Origin: Chryseobacterium nakagawai | GTDB lineage: Bacteria > Bacteroidota > Bacteroidia > Flavobacteriales > Weeksellaceae | Length of the DNA: 64,000 bases | Direction of reading: 5' to 3' | Assembly (NCBI RefSeq): GCF_900637665.1 | Contig: NZ_LR134386.1 | Span: 4,084,501 to 4,148,500, forward strand | Notes under the pieces: generated by a model | Database searches by the model: none | What the model saw: the letters and a program-made list of their open reading frames with translations, nothing else | What the model was told of the DNA's origin: nothing | In this document: positions 1-9,248 of the stretch, one piece after another | How positions within the stretch are numbered: position 1 is the stretch's first letter | How the letters are laid out: each line of letters opens with the position of its first letter | Made by a program: the position numbers and the translations under genes

Positions 1-549
1 ATACCCTGCCGAATTTATTTTCATCAAAAAGATTTTTTTATAACATTCTATTTTGAAACAAAAAACAACTTACTGATAAACAACCTTCTATATAAGTCAA
101 AACTACATATATTTAAGAAATCTTTACATATTATTTAAAAATTCAATATTATCAAACATATGTATTGGTTTTTGATCTCAAAAAAAGCAAATTAATAAAA
201 ACATAAATCAATATGTATCAACATTCTATGATTCACACAATACTTTCTCCACTTAGCCTATAAATCCTCCAAAAATCCTTTGTATTCCGAAATAATTCGT
301 GGTTTCCGTGCCTAAAGATTGTAATCGATGATATAATAAAATTTATCTATTGGAACAGGCCTGTTTGGATGAACAGACGCCTTATTTTCATCCAGTAATC
401 TGAAAATATTGATGTAGTTTAATCGCTTTTCTATTTAAAATTAATTTTTACCATTCAAATATTATTGAAATGCAGAGCCAGATAAGAAGTATAGACAATC
501 CAAATTATCACCTCTGTAAAATTTGCATTAAAAAGCGTAAATTTGCCCC
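1..549. other. AT-rich non-coding start of window
   Basis: No open frame of credible length or composition is visible on either strand. The stretch is strongly AT-rich. Close to the next gene there is a TAAATTTG box (538-545) that fits the Bacteroidota -7 consensus TAnnTTTG, but it ends only four bases before the mnmE ATG, so it would give an essentially leaderless transcript. I see nothing else I can name. Confidence 0.6.
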
Positions 550-1935
550 ATGAATAACGATACTATTTGCGCACTGGCTACTGCTAATGGAATAGGCGCT
601 CTAGGCATTATCAGAGTTTCCGGAAATGATGTTTTACCCATCGTTCAAAAAAGTTTCCCTGCAAAAAAGCTGGAGAAACAGAAGTCTCATACAATCCACT
701 ACGGGTATTTTATGGACGGTGAAGAAGCTATTGATGAAATTATGCTTTCCATTTTCCTGGCACCGAAAAGTTTCACTACAGAAAATTCTGTAGAAATTGC
801 TTTCCATGGTTCACCCCATATCGGAAAACGTATTCTTGAAACGCTTATTAAAAATGGAGCGAGAATGGCTAAAGCAGGAGAATTTACACTTCGAGCTTTT
901 ATCAATGGAAGAATTGATCTCTCCCAGGCAGAAGCCATTGCTGATGTAATTGCCTCTGAAAATGAAGCCTCCAGAAAGGTAGCTATCAATCAATTAAAAG
1001 GTGGAATCACCAATGAAATATCGTTATTAAGAACTGACCTTCTGAATTTTGTTTCCCTTATAGAATTGGAGCTTGACTTTGCAGAAGAAGATGTAGAATT
1101 TGCTGACAGAACTGCTTTAAGCGGACTATTAGATAAAATTGACCTTAAATTAAATTCTCTTATTGAGAGCTTCCAATATGGAAACGCTATTAAAAACGGT
1201 ACTGCTGTTGCGATTATCGGTAAGCCTAATGCAGGGAAATCTACCTTACTCAATGCTTTACTGAAAGAAGAGAGAGCTATTGTAAGTAATATTGCCGGAA
1301 CCACAAGAGATACCATTGAAGAGGTTCTTCACATTAAAGGCCATGCTTTCCGTTTGATTGATACTGCCGGACTGCGTGAAACGGTAGATGAAATTGAAGC
1401 CATTGGAGTAAAAAAAGCGAAGGAAAAGGTAGAAAATGCTAATATTTTAGTGTATCTGGCTGATGCTGCTACTGAAGATTTCTCAGAAGATATTGAAATG
1501 ATCCAGTCATTATTAAGAGAAGATCTGAAATTAATCATTTGTGCCACAAAAATTGACGAGGTTACTCCTACCAAATATGAAACGGTAGAAGATGTCTTCA
1601 GAAATGCTATTTCTCATGAACTTGATTTCATCAAAATATCTGCTGTTGAGAATCAAAACATCCAGGATCTTAAAAATGAATTATCTTCTTACGTTGAACA
1701 GCTAAAATCTCAGGAGAATAATGTGGTTATCACTAACCAACGTCATTTCGAAGCTTTACAAAAATCTTTGGATGCCGTAAACAAAGTAAAAGAAGCTATT
1801 TCTTTTAAAATTTCTACAGAATTATTGGCTTATGAGCTGAGAAATGCATTGGAGCACCTCGGTGAGATTTCAGGTGAAGTCACCAATGATGAAGTGTTAG
1901 GGAATATTTTTTCTAAGTTTTGTATTGGGAAGTAG
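550..1935 (+). CDS. mnmE: tRNA modification GTPase MnmE (TrmE)
   Basis: MnmE works with MnmG to install the 5-carboxymethylaminomethyl group on wobble uridine 34 of certain tRNAs, in the cytoplasm. The 461-residue length is normal for the family. Visible landmarks are the N-terminal folate-binding TrmE domain (about 1-120, starting NDTICALATANGIGALGIIR), a helical domain, and an inserted G domain with the P-loop GKPNAGKS at 224-231, a switch-region GTTRDT just after it, and DTAG at 271-274. The protein ends in CIGK, the invariant C-terminal Cys motif of MnmE. The ATG at 550 gives the canonical N terminus. A TAAATTTG box lies directly upstream at 538-545, so the transcript could be nearly leaderless. 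It is an ordinary vertically inherited housekeeping gene. Confidence 0.97.
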   Translation: MNNDTICALATANGIGALGIIRVSGNDVLPIVQKSFPAKKLEKQKSHTIHYGYFMDGEEAIDEIMLSIFLAPKSFTTENSVEIAFHGSPHIGKRILETLIKNGARMAKAGEFTLRAFINGRIDLSQAEAIADVIASENEASRKVAINQLKGGITNEISLLRTDLLNFVSLIELELDFAEEDVEFADRTALSGLLDKIDLKLNSLIESFQYGNAIKNGTAVAIIGKPNAGKSTLLNALLKEERAIVSNIAGTTRDTIEEVLHIKGHAFRLIDTAGLRETVDEIEAIGVKKAKEKVENANILVYLADAATEDFSEDIEMIQSLLREDLKLIICATKIDEVTPTKYETVEDVFRNAISHELDFIKISAVENQNIQDLKNELSSYVEQLKSQENNVVITNQRHFEALQKSLDAVNKVKEAISFKISTELLAYELRNALEHLGEISGEVTNDEVLGNIFSKFCIGK

Positions 1936-1951
1936 AATACATAAACCAGTA

Positions 1952-2764
1952 ATGATAAAAAATAAATTTGCAATTCTTCTAGGGGCTCTAATTCTCATTT
2001 CATGTGAAAAGCATAAAAACAAAATTGATTGGATTTATGTAGAAGGTGGTCATTTCGAAGAAGGAAAAAATCAGATAATTATCAGTCCCAAAGGTGACAC
2101 AATACACAATTTTACAAGCCCCAATCGTGTAGTTGAGCTTGATGGTTTTTACATTAGTAAATTTGAAATAACGGTTAAGCAGTTTAAAGAATTTTGCGAA
2201 GAGACCGGTAGAGAAATGCCGTCTCCTCCAATTGAAAGTGCGTATGGACAAAAAGTGTATTATAAATGGATAGACGAAAATCCTATGCTCGCAACTTGGG
2301 ATGAAGCAAGTAGTTTTGCAAAGTGGGCTGGTGGAAGATTGCCAACTGAGGCAGAGTGGGAATATGCAGCCAAAGGTGGAAAGCAAACAAAAGGTTACAG
2401 ATATAGTGGAAGCAATAACCCAATTGAGGTTGGATGGGTAAAAGAAAATTCTGATAGTATTTTTCATAAAGTCGGACTTCTTAAACCTAATGAGCTTGGA
2501 ATACATGATATGACTGGCAATGTTAGTGAATGGGTTTTTGATTGGTACAATCCTGAAAAGGATGGTTTAGTAAGTAAGAAAAATCCAAGAGGACCTAAAG
2601 ACGGAGCTTATAAAATATCAAAAGGCGCAAGCTGGTTCTACGAATCACAAAGTTCAGATGGTAAGCCATTAGAATATGGAATTCATATGCCAGAAGTTAG
2701 ATACCAATCTCCCCGTAACACTCGCAATGACGGATTTGGATTTAGAATAGCAAAAAATAAATAA
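1952..2764 (+). CDS. Lipoprotein with formylglycine-generating-enzyme-like (SUMF1/GldK-like) domain
   Basis: The product is probably an envelope lipoprotein. The chosen ATG at 1952 gives MIKNKFAILLGALILISC, a short signal peptide ending in the lipobox LISC; the longer frame from 1925 would bury this. The rest is one FGE-sulfatase domain: WIYVEGGHFEEG near the N terminus, FYISKFEITVKQFKEFC, then GGRLPTEAEWEYAA, NELGIHDMTGNVSEWVFDWY and the terminal GFRIA block. Apart from the lipobox, the only Cys I see is in KEFCEETG, so the paired active-site cysteines of true formylglycine-generating enzymes are missing. Known Bacteroidota relatives without them include the gliding and T9SS proteins GldJ and GldK, but this protein is shorter than those. 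It starts 16 bases after mnmE; its exact role is unknown. Confidence 0.8.
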   Translation: MIKNKFAILLGALILISCEKHKNKIDWIYVEGGHFEEGKNQIIISPKGDTIHNFTSPNRVVELDGFYISKFEITVKQFKEFCEETGREMPSPPIESAYGQKVYYKWIDENPMLATWDEASSFAKWAGGRLPTEAEWEYAAKGGKQTKGYRYSGSNNPIEVGWVKENSDSIFHKVGLLKPNELGIHDMTGNVSEWVFDWYNPEKDGLVSKKNPRGPKDGAYKISKGASWFYESQSSDGKPLEYGIHMPEVRYQSPRNTRNDGFGFRIAKNK

Positions 2765-3402
2765 TTAGTGTTGAGTATGGTCAGTGTATAACTCAAACCA
2801 TGTCATTGGATAACTTTATTATAAGTTCCCTAAGGTTTTTTACATTGAGTCTCTTTAAAAATTTCATCATTTAGAAAGAATTTGATGAAGTGATATTTGG
2901 TTAATTCTCCGGAAATATATAACTTAAGTATAGGGAAATAATTGTCATTGCGAGTCGAAAGAAGAAGCAATCTCATCAGTAACTTTATCGTTATTCTTCT
3001 ATTAGAATTTAGAACATAAAAGTTTATTATAAAATTAAAGAGGCTGTCTCAAAAGAGATAGCCTTTTTATCATTCTAGACTTATTTTTGTTAGATAATTT
3101 GATTGCAAATTAATAAAAATAAAAATGTTTGCATACTAATCTGCAGCTTTAATTAAAAAGTAATTGAGGATGCGAATGAAGATTGTATTGCGATTCATCT
3201 TTATTCTGTTTTAACAGATCTCAATTTTGGCTGACCGTAGTTTCTGTTACCTCAATTCCATATCAAACTTCCATAAAAGTTTTCAAATCAAATGTATTCA
3301 AACGAACGGGGACAAAGCTATCGTTAAGATGATTAAATGAAATAGAATTTTCCACGTTGCCTAATTGCAAATCTTGACTTTCTTTAAAAGTGAAATACTC
3401 AT
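2765..3402. other. Non-coding stretch with one hairpin
   Basis: No coding frame is supported over about 640 bases. The only structure I see is the hairpin at 3041-3068, listed separately. The sequence just before 3403 belongs to the end of a degraded minus-strand gene. Confidence 0.5.
3041..3068 (+). terminator. Rho-independent terminator-like hairpin
   Basis: AGGCTGTCTC, a four-base AAAA loop and GAGATAGCCT form a near-perfect stem with one G-T pair, followed by a T run. It lies about 280 bases after the stop at 2764, so it could be a late terminator for that gene. The GCTGTCTCAAAA sequence also resembles ends of some Bacteroidota insertion sequences, but no transposase is present. Confidence 0.5.
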
Positions 3403-3828
3403 TTAATGTGAGATTTCCTTTTTTATTTGAATATCATTAGACATCTTTGCCATTGTATTCAAATCAAAGTATTTAAAACCTTTAAAAAGAACAAAGACAA
3501 TATTTTTTGAATAATTGTAATATAATATATTATTCTCTCTGGAAGTAGTCAATTGTCCATTATTATCTATTTTGGAAAAGAGCATTGGAATGTGAGTGGA
3601 ATAATTTATACCAAACCCCTCGATGCCTATGCCATCTATGTCATCAAAATCAAAAGTTATAAAAACTGTCTTTTTCTTTATAGAATCTGCGATCTCTGGG
3701 CTTTTATTTAAATATTCTATGCTGTTTTGCATTTGCTTTTTAATCTTCAGATCTTTTACAAATGAAAGCCTATCCTGACCGTGAATATTTGGCCAATCAT
3801 TAAAAATAAAAAAATAATTAGATACTAT
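3403..3828 (-). pseudogene. 3' remnant of an unknown protein gene
   Basis: An open frame on the minus strand runs from just after a TGA at 3829-3831 to the stop at 3403. The first ATG lies at 3732, but the frame upstream of it (NDWPNIHGQDRLSF and following) reads like protein and has no start. I take this as the C-terminal part of a gene whose 5' end is lost. The readable part is about 140 residues, hydrophilic, with no motif I recognise. It sits downstream of two HTH genes on the same strand. An intact short gene starting at 3732 is the alternative. Confidence 0.4.
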
Positions 3829-3917
3829 TCAAAATGAAAGAGCTCTAATACAGAACTCTTTCTTATCAAAATAATATTTAATTTTGTGTTTAACCTATAC
3901 CGGATTTTCAGGATTAG

Positions 3918-4256
3918 TCATTGGAAGCTTTTTTTCCATTTAGCTACCGTATTTCTACTGAGGTTAAAGTGGATTGCCAATTGAGTATTACTCAGTCTGT
4001 TCTTTTTCTGATAGTTCAACATCCTGATAATGGTTTCTTTATCATAAGCTTTTAGCTTTTGATTATGTTGCTGATCACCAAATAAATTAATATTCAACCG
4101 TATCAAGTCGTAATCTGTAAGCTTTTCTTTGTCTAATATTTCACAAAGCTCTTTTCTTTTATCCGGATATTTAAAATGAATGAGATCTTCATAGATCCTT
4201 TTAAAATTGGGTCTACTCTTTTCATTTTTAAAAGTCCTGTCAATTAAAATTTTCAT
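3918..4256 (-). CDS. Small helix-turn-helix protein (transposase-like HTH)
   Basis: The product is 112 residues. The C-terminal third reads as an HTH: ETIIRMLNYQKKNRLSNTQL followed by AIHFNLSRNTVAKWKKSF, the pattern of transposase-derived or resolvase-like HTH domains. The N-terminal part (FKRIYEDLIHFKYPDKRKEL) resembles a family of short DNA-binding proteins I associate with Chryseobacterium genomes, usually annotated as HTH or transposase-like. The start overlaps the end of the upstream HTH gene by 17 bases, so the two are probably translationally coupled. I infer a regulatory or mobile-element-derived role; no catalytic DDE residues are visible. Confidence 0.65.
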   Translation of the reverse strand: MKILIDRTFKNEKSRPNFKRIYEDLIHFKYPDKRKELCEILDKEKLTDYDLIRLNINLFGDQQHNQKLKAYDKETIIRMLNYQKKNRLSNTQLAIHFNLSRNTVAKWKKSFQ

Positions 4257-4704
4257 CCTTTTGTTCTGGCATTAGTGTTTGTTTATTATATTTCTCAAGC
4301 CATTTATAAAGTGTTGTTTTAGGGATTTTATACTCTTCTATTATCTGAGCTCTTGTTTTTTTACCATCATTGACCATTTCAATCATAAATTCTATAATCT
4401 CTTTAGTATATATATTTTTCCTGAATACGGGAAGCAAAGATGAATGCTTTATTTTATGTTCAGAATCACGGCATTTAGGTGGCGCATAGAGAATTAAATG
4501 TTGAGAATAAATTCTGAAGAAATCATATTCAAGAACTTTTGACCATTTCAGCAGCATATAGGTGGTAATTTCTGGTTCTTTGTACATTTTTAATATTTCT
4601 TCTTCTGAGACATCAAGGAAACGCATAAGGCGATCCATCTCAATATTCTCCTGTTTTACTTTCTCCTCTATGCATTCGCCAATATGTATTTGTTTATATA
4701 GCAT
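4240..4704 (-). CDS. Helix-turn-helix protein, partner of the next HTH gene
   Basis: The product is 154 residues. The N-terminal half contains YMLLKWSKVLEYDFFRIYSQ and HLILYAPP, which I recall from a recurrent Chryseobacterium/Elizabethkingia family. The C-terminal half is an HTH of transposase OrfA type: GKKTRAQIIEEYKIPKTTLY then KWLEKYN. It overlaps the following HTH gene and begins inside the stop of the small upstream gene (TAATG arrangement), so the three look like one minus-strand operon. The function is probably DNA binding; the target is unknown. Confidence 0.65.
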   Translation of the reverse strand: MLYKQIHIGECIEEKVKQENIEMDRLMRFLDVSEEEILKMYKEPEITTYMLLKWSKVLEYDFFRIYSQHLILYAPPKCRDSEHKIKHSSLLPVFRKNIYTKEIIEFMIEMVNDGKKTRAQIIEEYKIPKTTLYKWLEKYNKQTLMPEQKDENFN

Positions 4705-4910
4705 TATGAAAATGTTTTGAATATGAAATAACTGTATTTTCCGGAGTTTTCACTGATGTATTGCCATTTAGAAGTCCCTCGTATCGCAGAAAAGATACTT
4801 CTGGCATCTAAATTAGCTAAGCGATCAAGTTGTACCGTATTCCCTCCCACTTGATCAAAGGTCAAACCGAAGAAGTACAACCCAATCAAAAGGACAATCA
4901 TTCGTTTCAT
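4704..4910 (-). CDS. Small putative exported protein
   Basis: The 68-residue frame begins MKRMIVLLIGLYFFGLTFDQ, a plausible signal peptide or single membrane anchor, followed by about 45 polar residues without a known motif. Its stop overlaps the start of the downstream HTH gene (TAATG), which supports a real, coupled gene. There is no family assignment. It could equally be a shortened remnant, since the surrounding region contains decayed genes. Confidence 0.4.
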   Translation of the reverse strand: MKRMIVLLIGLYFFGLTFDQVGGNTVQLDRLANLDARSIFSAIRGTSKWQYISENSGKYSYFIFKTFS

Positions 4911-5627
4911 TGTAGATATATTTTGATTAAAATTTATGTGACAAATATATCCTCAAGCGAAAATAGCACCTAAAATCAGCCTACTCTATTTCTACTCTTT
5001 AATTAAAACACTTATACAACAGATTGATTATCAAATAAATAAAAACAAAACAAAGTATAACCTATTAGATAACTCTAATAGATATATATTAAAAATGTAT
5101 TTAAATCAACTGAAGAATCTAAGTTGAATTTTTTACGAATTCGATATTTTCTATTTTCAATAGTTCGGATGGAAGAATGGGTATAGACTGCAATTTTTTT
5201 TAGTCGAAAAATTCAAATGTATCATGGCACAACATCACCTTTTGCAATATGAGCGATTCTCAATCTATTTTTTTACCGGATAATTTTGCTTTATTCAGAT
5301 TAAGAATGGAATATTTGTGCATCTTTTTTATCATCCGCATACAAAGAAATCTGAAATCCCATACCATATATATAAAGGGGACTTATTTAAGTCATCATTC
5401 GGTTCTATTAAAGCCAATGTGTCCCCGAGCATTTCAAAAGCAAGGTTTGTAAAATTTTCTCATTATTTTTTTTGTTTTTACAGACGAATTTAGCCTCTAA
5501 ATAAACAAAACCTTTTTACTATAGATATACGTCTGAATAAGGGATTGATGAAAATAATAAAATCGTTGTGAAACCCCGTTTGAGACAACTCATTCAATAT
5601 TAGAAAAATACATATTTAGCCTTCTCA
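4911..5627. other. Intergenic stretch with a decayed regulator gene
   Basis: About 700 bases hold no intact gene. On the minus strand, 5074-5260 encodes the tail of a LuxR-type regulator (separate entry). The rest is AT-rich. A GTTTGAGACAACTC sequence around 5579-5592 partly mirrors the GAGGCTGTCTCAAA at 3040, which could be coincidence or the trace of an old insertion. Confidence 0.5.
5074..5260 (-). pseudogene. Remnant of a LuxR-type HTH regulator (C-terminal end)
   Basis: Reading the minus strand, the frame ending at the TAG at 5074-5076 gives NFSTKKIAVYTHSSIRTIEN followed by RKYRIRKKFNL. This matches the C-terminal HTH of Bacteroidota TPR-LuxR proteins, whose usual form is LNFSTKEIA...SIRTIENRKYRIRKKL. 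Upstream of it the expected LCA residues fall in a different frame and an in-frame TGA follows, so a frameshift has occurred and the rest of the gene is gone. It is a dead gene fragment, and it supports the idea that 3.4-5.3 kb is a decaying patch. Confidence 0.6.
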
Positions 5628-7427
5628 TCAATTCCCAAAATTCACAAAATGAGGCACCTCCGTTGCAAAACTGTTCATTGGGAGAAGATTATTTCGGTTG
5701 CTGTTAAAATCAAAAACAGAGTTATTATCAAATGGAACACGAGGATAATAGGTAAAGGAAATCTGAATCCTGTTGAACACCAAAAAAGGATTATTAATCA
5801 AAACTCCCACTCCTATTTTAGTATTCGTACGGGTATTGAACAGTTTTTCATTAGGCATTCCCAGCCAGCCTACAGCCATCGTTAAATAGGGGCTGAAGTG
5901 AAAATTCTTCCAGGTTTTATCTATAAACATCTGAAGCTGATACCTTAAGACCATTTTTTTAGTTCCAATGTAATCAGCATTATAAACAGGAAATTCATCT
6001 GGTGAAGTGAGATTGATTCTATCTTTATAAGAATAATTATGTTGTGGATTTCCTAAAGCTAAAGTTGGAGAAAAGAAGTGTCTTACTTTCGCAAATTTCC
6101 AGTTCATAAGATTCGTAAAATACGTTCCGTCTATACGGAAAGACTCTCTGTTTTGGCTGTCTTCATTAAAAAATCTTCCAAACTGTGCTTTCAAGGTAAA
6201 ATATCCCAGCTTTGTAAAGCTGCCGTAAGATGCAGAAACTCCTACATAAGGATTTACTTCTTTATTTCTGGATAAACCACCTGCAATAATGTTCACAGAA
6301 TTCCCATAAGCGATATCTTCCGGTAAATCGTATTGAAAAATATTCTTCTGCACGGAAAACCGTCTGTTAATAAGCCCCACAGACATCAAAAAACTGTTGT
6401 AAGAGCTGAAATATTTATACCGATCGATTCCCGGGCTGTCTTTATACTGATAGTTCTGGAATCTTCCTATAACAGCAATATTACTGCTAACTTTTTCACT
6501 AGGATCTGATGACACCGGGATCTGATAACCTCCCCATAAATCCTGGCTGTATACTTTGATCTGAACTTCCGGAAATGCAGTATCCGTTTCTATGGGAAGT
6601 AAAACATTCCGCATAAAATATTCAAAAGTGAAACCACCTGCCCATTTTGTTAGAGGGGAGAAAAAATCTCTTCTGACATTGAAATTGATTCTTTCATTTC
6701 TCAAAAAATCCCGTTCTCCGAGGATTTGAGCATTGACATAAGACCCAAAAAGGTTATAGGCCGTATAGCTTCCTAATACATAATCCTGTTTTTCTTTAGA
6801 ATCATTTCTGTAAAGGAAATCGAAGGTATGACCTAGTCCCAATACATTTTCTTCGGTAACTCCAAGACCAATTTTACTTCCGGAATAGCTGAGCCTTGGT
6901 TTTAGGCTCCAGGAATCAAGAACTTTTACCACCACATCAATAGAATCTTTGTTGGAACTGTCATCTGCAACACTGATATTCACTCTGTTGATAAAAGGCA
7001 TTGTTCTCAACAAACGTTCAGATTCATACAGCTTCTGGGCATTATACTCTTCCCCTTCTTTAAAAAGCAAATAATTATTAACTGTAGAAGTTCTTGTTGT
7101 GGAATGAAGGTGGTCTGTAAACCAATCATACCATTTCAATTTCTCTTTCTGATCTTTAGAATCATATCCAAAAGGGTCAATGGTTTCGATCCTGATGTTT
7201 CGGATATATCTTTTATTGTAGGCTTCCTGTGGAAGTTTTTCGGTTCGGGATTTAACAGAAGTAGAATCTGCCTCTCTACGAAATATGAAACGATGAAGAA
7301 ATTTAGTGACTTTTCTTTTATCCGAAAATTCTTCTATTTTGTAATAAAGTGAATCTTTCTTTTCCTGGGCACTTAAAAATAAAAAACCACTTAAAAAGAA
7401 AATTAAAGTTACAATTGATCTAGTCAT
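5628..7427 (-). CDS. Omp85/BamA-like outer-membrane protein with POTRA-like segment
   Basis: The 599-residue precursor starts with a clear signal peptide (MTRSIVTLIFFLSGFLFLSA, then Q). Residues around 75-175 look like a POTRA domain: KRYIRNIRIETIDPFG, then LLFKEGEEYNAQKLYESERL and FINRVNISV, and VVVKVLDSWS. The remainder is a long alternating, aromatic-rich sequence typical of a beta-barrel, ending in strands such as RIQISFTYYPRVPF. It should sit in the outer membrane. The family includes proteins that insert other outer-membrane proteins or carry out surface export, but with a single POTRA this is not BamA itself. It is separated from neighbours on both sides, so it is probably transcribed alone. 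Confidence 0.75.
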   Translation of the reverse strand: MTRSIVTLIFFLSGFLFLSAQEKKDSLYYKIEEFSDKRKVTKFLHRFIFRREADSTSVKSRTEKLPQEAYNKRYIRNIRIETIDPFGYDSKDQKEKLKWYDWFTDHLHSTTRTSTVNNYLLFKEGEEYNAQKLYESERLLRTMPFINRVNISVADDSSNKDSIDVVVKVLDSWSLKPRLSYSGSKIGLGVTEENVLGLGHTFDFLYRNDSKEKQDYVLGSYTAYNLFGSYVNAQILGERDFLRNERINFNVRRDFFSPLTKWAGGFTFEYFMRNVLLPIETDTAFPEVQIKVYSQDLWGGYQIPVSSDPSEKVSSNIAVIGRFQNYQYKDSPGIDRYKYFSSYNSFLMSVGLINRRFSVQKNIFQYDLPEDIAYGNSVNIIAGGLSRNKEVNPYVGVSASYGSFTKLGYFTLKAQFGRFFNEDSQNRESFRIDGTYFTNLMNWKFAKVRHFFSPTLALGNPQHNYSYKDRINLTSPDEFPVYNADYIGTKKMVLRYQLQMFIDKTWKNFHFSPYLTMAVGWLGMPNEKLFNTRTNTKIGVGVLINNPFLVFNRIQISFTYYPRVPFDNNSVFDFNSNRNNLLPMNSFATEVPHFVNFGN

Positions 7428-7568
7428 TAGTCATCAAAATTCAATACAGTTTGTAGTATCAATTTACAAGCCAACAGACCGTAAATACAGGAAAATTTAT
7501 TTTAAAGGTACTATTTTTGAATGAGAAATCCCAACTACAATAAAACAGTATTATCTTATGAAAGTGAT

Positions 7569-8267
7569 TTAACAGATCAAAAGCAAACGATATTCACCTT
7601 CATTTTCAATGGGAGCCCTATGCACACAAGGTAACACTTTTTGTGCAGGATGATCTACTGCCAACCGCCAGAGATGTCCTATTCCAAGATTTGTAGGTTG
7701 TGCATTAGGTTGAGCCTGATAGTGCAGATCGAAAAAACAATCTTTTAGAAAGCTTTCAAATTCTTCTTCCGGCCCATCATATAATTCTTTGAGTTTTTCC
7801 CGGATTTCAGGAACCTGAATTTTTTGTAGAGCTTGTTCATTGGGTAAAATATCACTTGCTGCACCATAATAAGTACATAAAAAAGTATCTGTTCCAATAG
7901 GTGAACGATCCACATGATACGAATAGACATCCGTTGAAATAAAATCAAACTCCTCGTCCCGCTCGTAATTTTTAAGCAGATTAAGGGAAGGCAGTGCTCC
8001 GTAATCAGCTAATAACTCTAAATCATTGAGGATTATTTTTCTGGCGATGTTTCCTTTTTCCGATAACTTCAATGCTAAAAGATCTCCCTCAGAAATTTCA
8101 GTAATATTCTCTTTCAATAGAAGTTTAGAAACAATTTCTTTAAAATCACCGTCTAAATTCCTATACCAGCACATCGCATTAATCTTTCCCTGAAAATGAG
8201 TATTTATAAGTTCAGAAAATGTAGAAACTACTTCTATTTGATGGTTGTCAGAAAATACATCGTTCAT
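7569..8267 (-). CDS. DUF1826-like protein
   Basis: The 232-residue soluble protein has no signal peptide. The central YSYHVDRSPIGTDTFLCTYY and the C-terminal VHRAPI...YRLLLI blocks match what I remember of DUF1826, whose members carry an HVDR-type motif and a VHRSP-type motif near the end. The biochemical function of that family is not established; some proteobacterial members lie in zinc-responsive loci. A CAAAAATA box at 8303-8310, the complement of TATTTTTG, is a plausible -7 element for this gene. The assignment rests on motif memory only. Confidence 0.55.
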   Translation of the reverse strand: MNDVFSDNHQIEVVSTFSELINTHFQGKINAMCWYRNLDGDFKEIVSKLLLKENITEISEGDLLALKLSEKGNIARKIILNDLELLADYGALPSLNLLKNYERDEEFDFISTDVYSYHVDRSPIGTDTFLCTYYGAASDILPNEQALQKIQVPEIREKLKELYDGPEEEFESFLKDCFFDLHYQAQPNAQPTNLGIGHLWRLAVDHPAQKVLPCVHRAPIENEGEYRLLLIC

Positions 8268-8426
8268 ATGTTGGAAGAAACAATTTAGTTGCTTAGTCTC
8301 TGCAAAAATAAGAAATAGGCTGGAAGAAACTGCTAAGATTATTTTTCCTTTTATTAATTATGAGTTAGGAAATAAAGCACTCTAAATTTTCCAAATCAAA
8401 TATTATTTTTAATCACCATGGTAAAA

Positions 8427-8472
8427 AAAGCTGTCTCAAAAATCAAATCGTTTGACTTTTGAGACCCGCTCT
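8427..8472 (-). terminator. Rho-independent terminator of the SnoaL-like gene
   Basis: On the minus strand GTCTCAAAAGTCAAA, a short loop and TTTGATTTTTGAGAC form a long stem, with AGC/GCT extending it, followed by a run of seven T. It lies directly after the stop of the minus-strand gene ending at 8477. Confidence 0.75.
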
Positions 8473-8476
8473 TTTA

Positions 8477-8995
8477 TTAATTTCTATCGAATGTTTTCGG
8501 GATTAAATTTTGGTCGGTTTCCCCACTGAATATCCAGGAAATAATATACCATCGATTTTTTTCAAAGATGAGTTGAATGCTGTTAATTCCTCTCCTTGCC
8601 ACTTTACCATTTTTGTCCAATCTGGTCTCATAAGTACTCCAAACCTGGGCGATATTGCCAAAAATTCTGACTTCTCTATTAATTTCGTTCTCATAAAAGG
8701 CAGTGTTAAAAACCATATCATCCGTTGCCTGATGAAACTCTTGTAATGTCAAAGTTACCTGCTCTTGTTTTACTTTGTCAAAATAAGAATACACCGCTTT
8801 GGGATGATGCAAATAGTGATCTCTTTCCCATTGTCTTTTCGCTCCTTTTTCACCAGAAACCACCTCGTAACTGGCCTTCATTATAGCATCAATTGTTTTT
8901 ACATCGTTATCAAATGTTTTGTTCTGTGCTTTTAAGTTTCCCATTGTTATAAATAATATAGTTATCGTTAATACGTAAAATAAAAATTGTTTCAT
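8477..8995 (-). CDS. Exported SnoaL/NTF2-like protein
   Basis: The ATG at 8995 gives MKQFLFYVLTITILFITMGN then LKAQ, a standard signal peptide; the frame extends eight codons upstream to a GTG, which I reject. The mature part (about 150 residues) has the layout of a small NTF2-like fold: an N-terminal helix (DVKTIDAIMKASYEVVSGE), a middle strand pair, and the C-terminal QVWSTYETRLDKNG and NSIQLIFEKNRWYIISWIFS strands typical of SnoaL-like/DUF4440 proteins. Its substrate is unknown. It is transcribed alone and followed by a strong terminator. Confidence 0.65.
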   Translation of the reverse strand: MKQFLFYVLTITILFITMGNLKAQNKTFDNDVKTIDAIMKASYEVVSGEKGAKRQWERDHYLHHPKAVYSYFDKVKQEQVTLTLQEFHQATDDMVFNTAFYENEINREVRIFGNIAQVWSTYETRLDKNGKVARRGINSIQLIFEKNRWYIISWIFSGETDQNLIPKTFDRN

Positions 8996-9248
8996 GTTCT
9001 TTTTTTGACAAAGCAACACCTATAAATTCTTTCAAAAAAATAAATTATTTACCTTATTCCAGTTTTTATGTAATCCGTTTAATTTCTTATTTAAAGTATT
9101 TATTGGGTATGATATACTTAAGTGTCCCAACGCGGTATCAGATAATGATAATTAGAGTGCTTACATTTAGAAATATCAGGACTGATGCTAAAAAGATATC
9201 ATTTTTTTATGCTTTCCCATAAAGCAAACAATAAAAAGAAACGTAAAT

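Noticed and set aside
5249..5452. 67-codon plus-strand frame
   Set aside because: It runs antisense to the LuxR remnant, has no motif or sensible composition, and sits in decayed sequence.
3041..5592. Possible insertion sequence bounded by GCTGTCTCAAAA and TTTGAGACA
   Set aside because: The inverted sequences match poorly, one forms a self-contained terminator hairpin, and no transposase catalytic domain lies between them.
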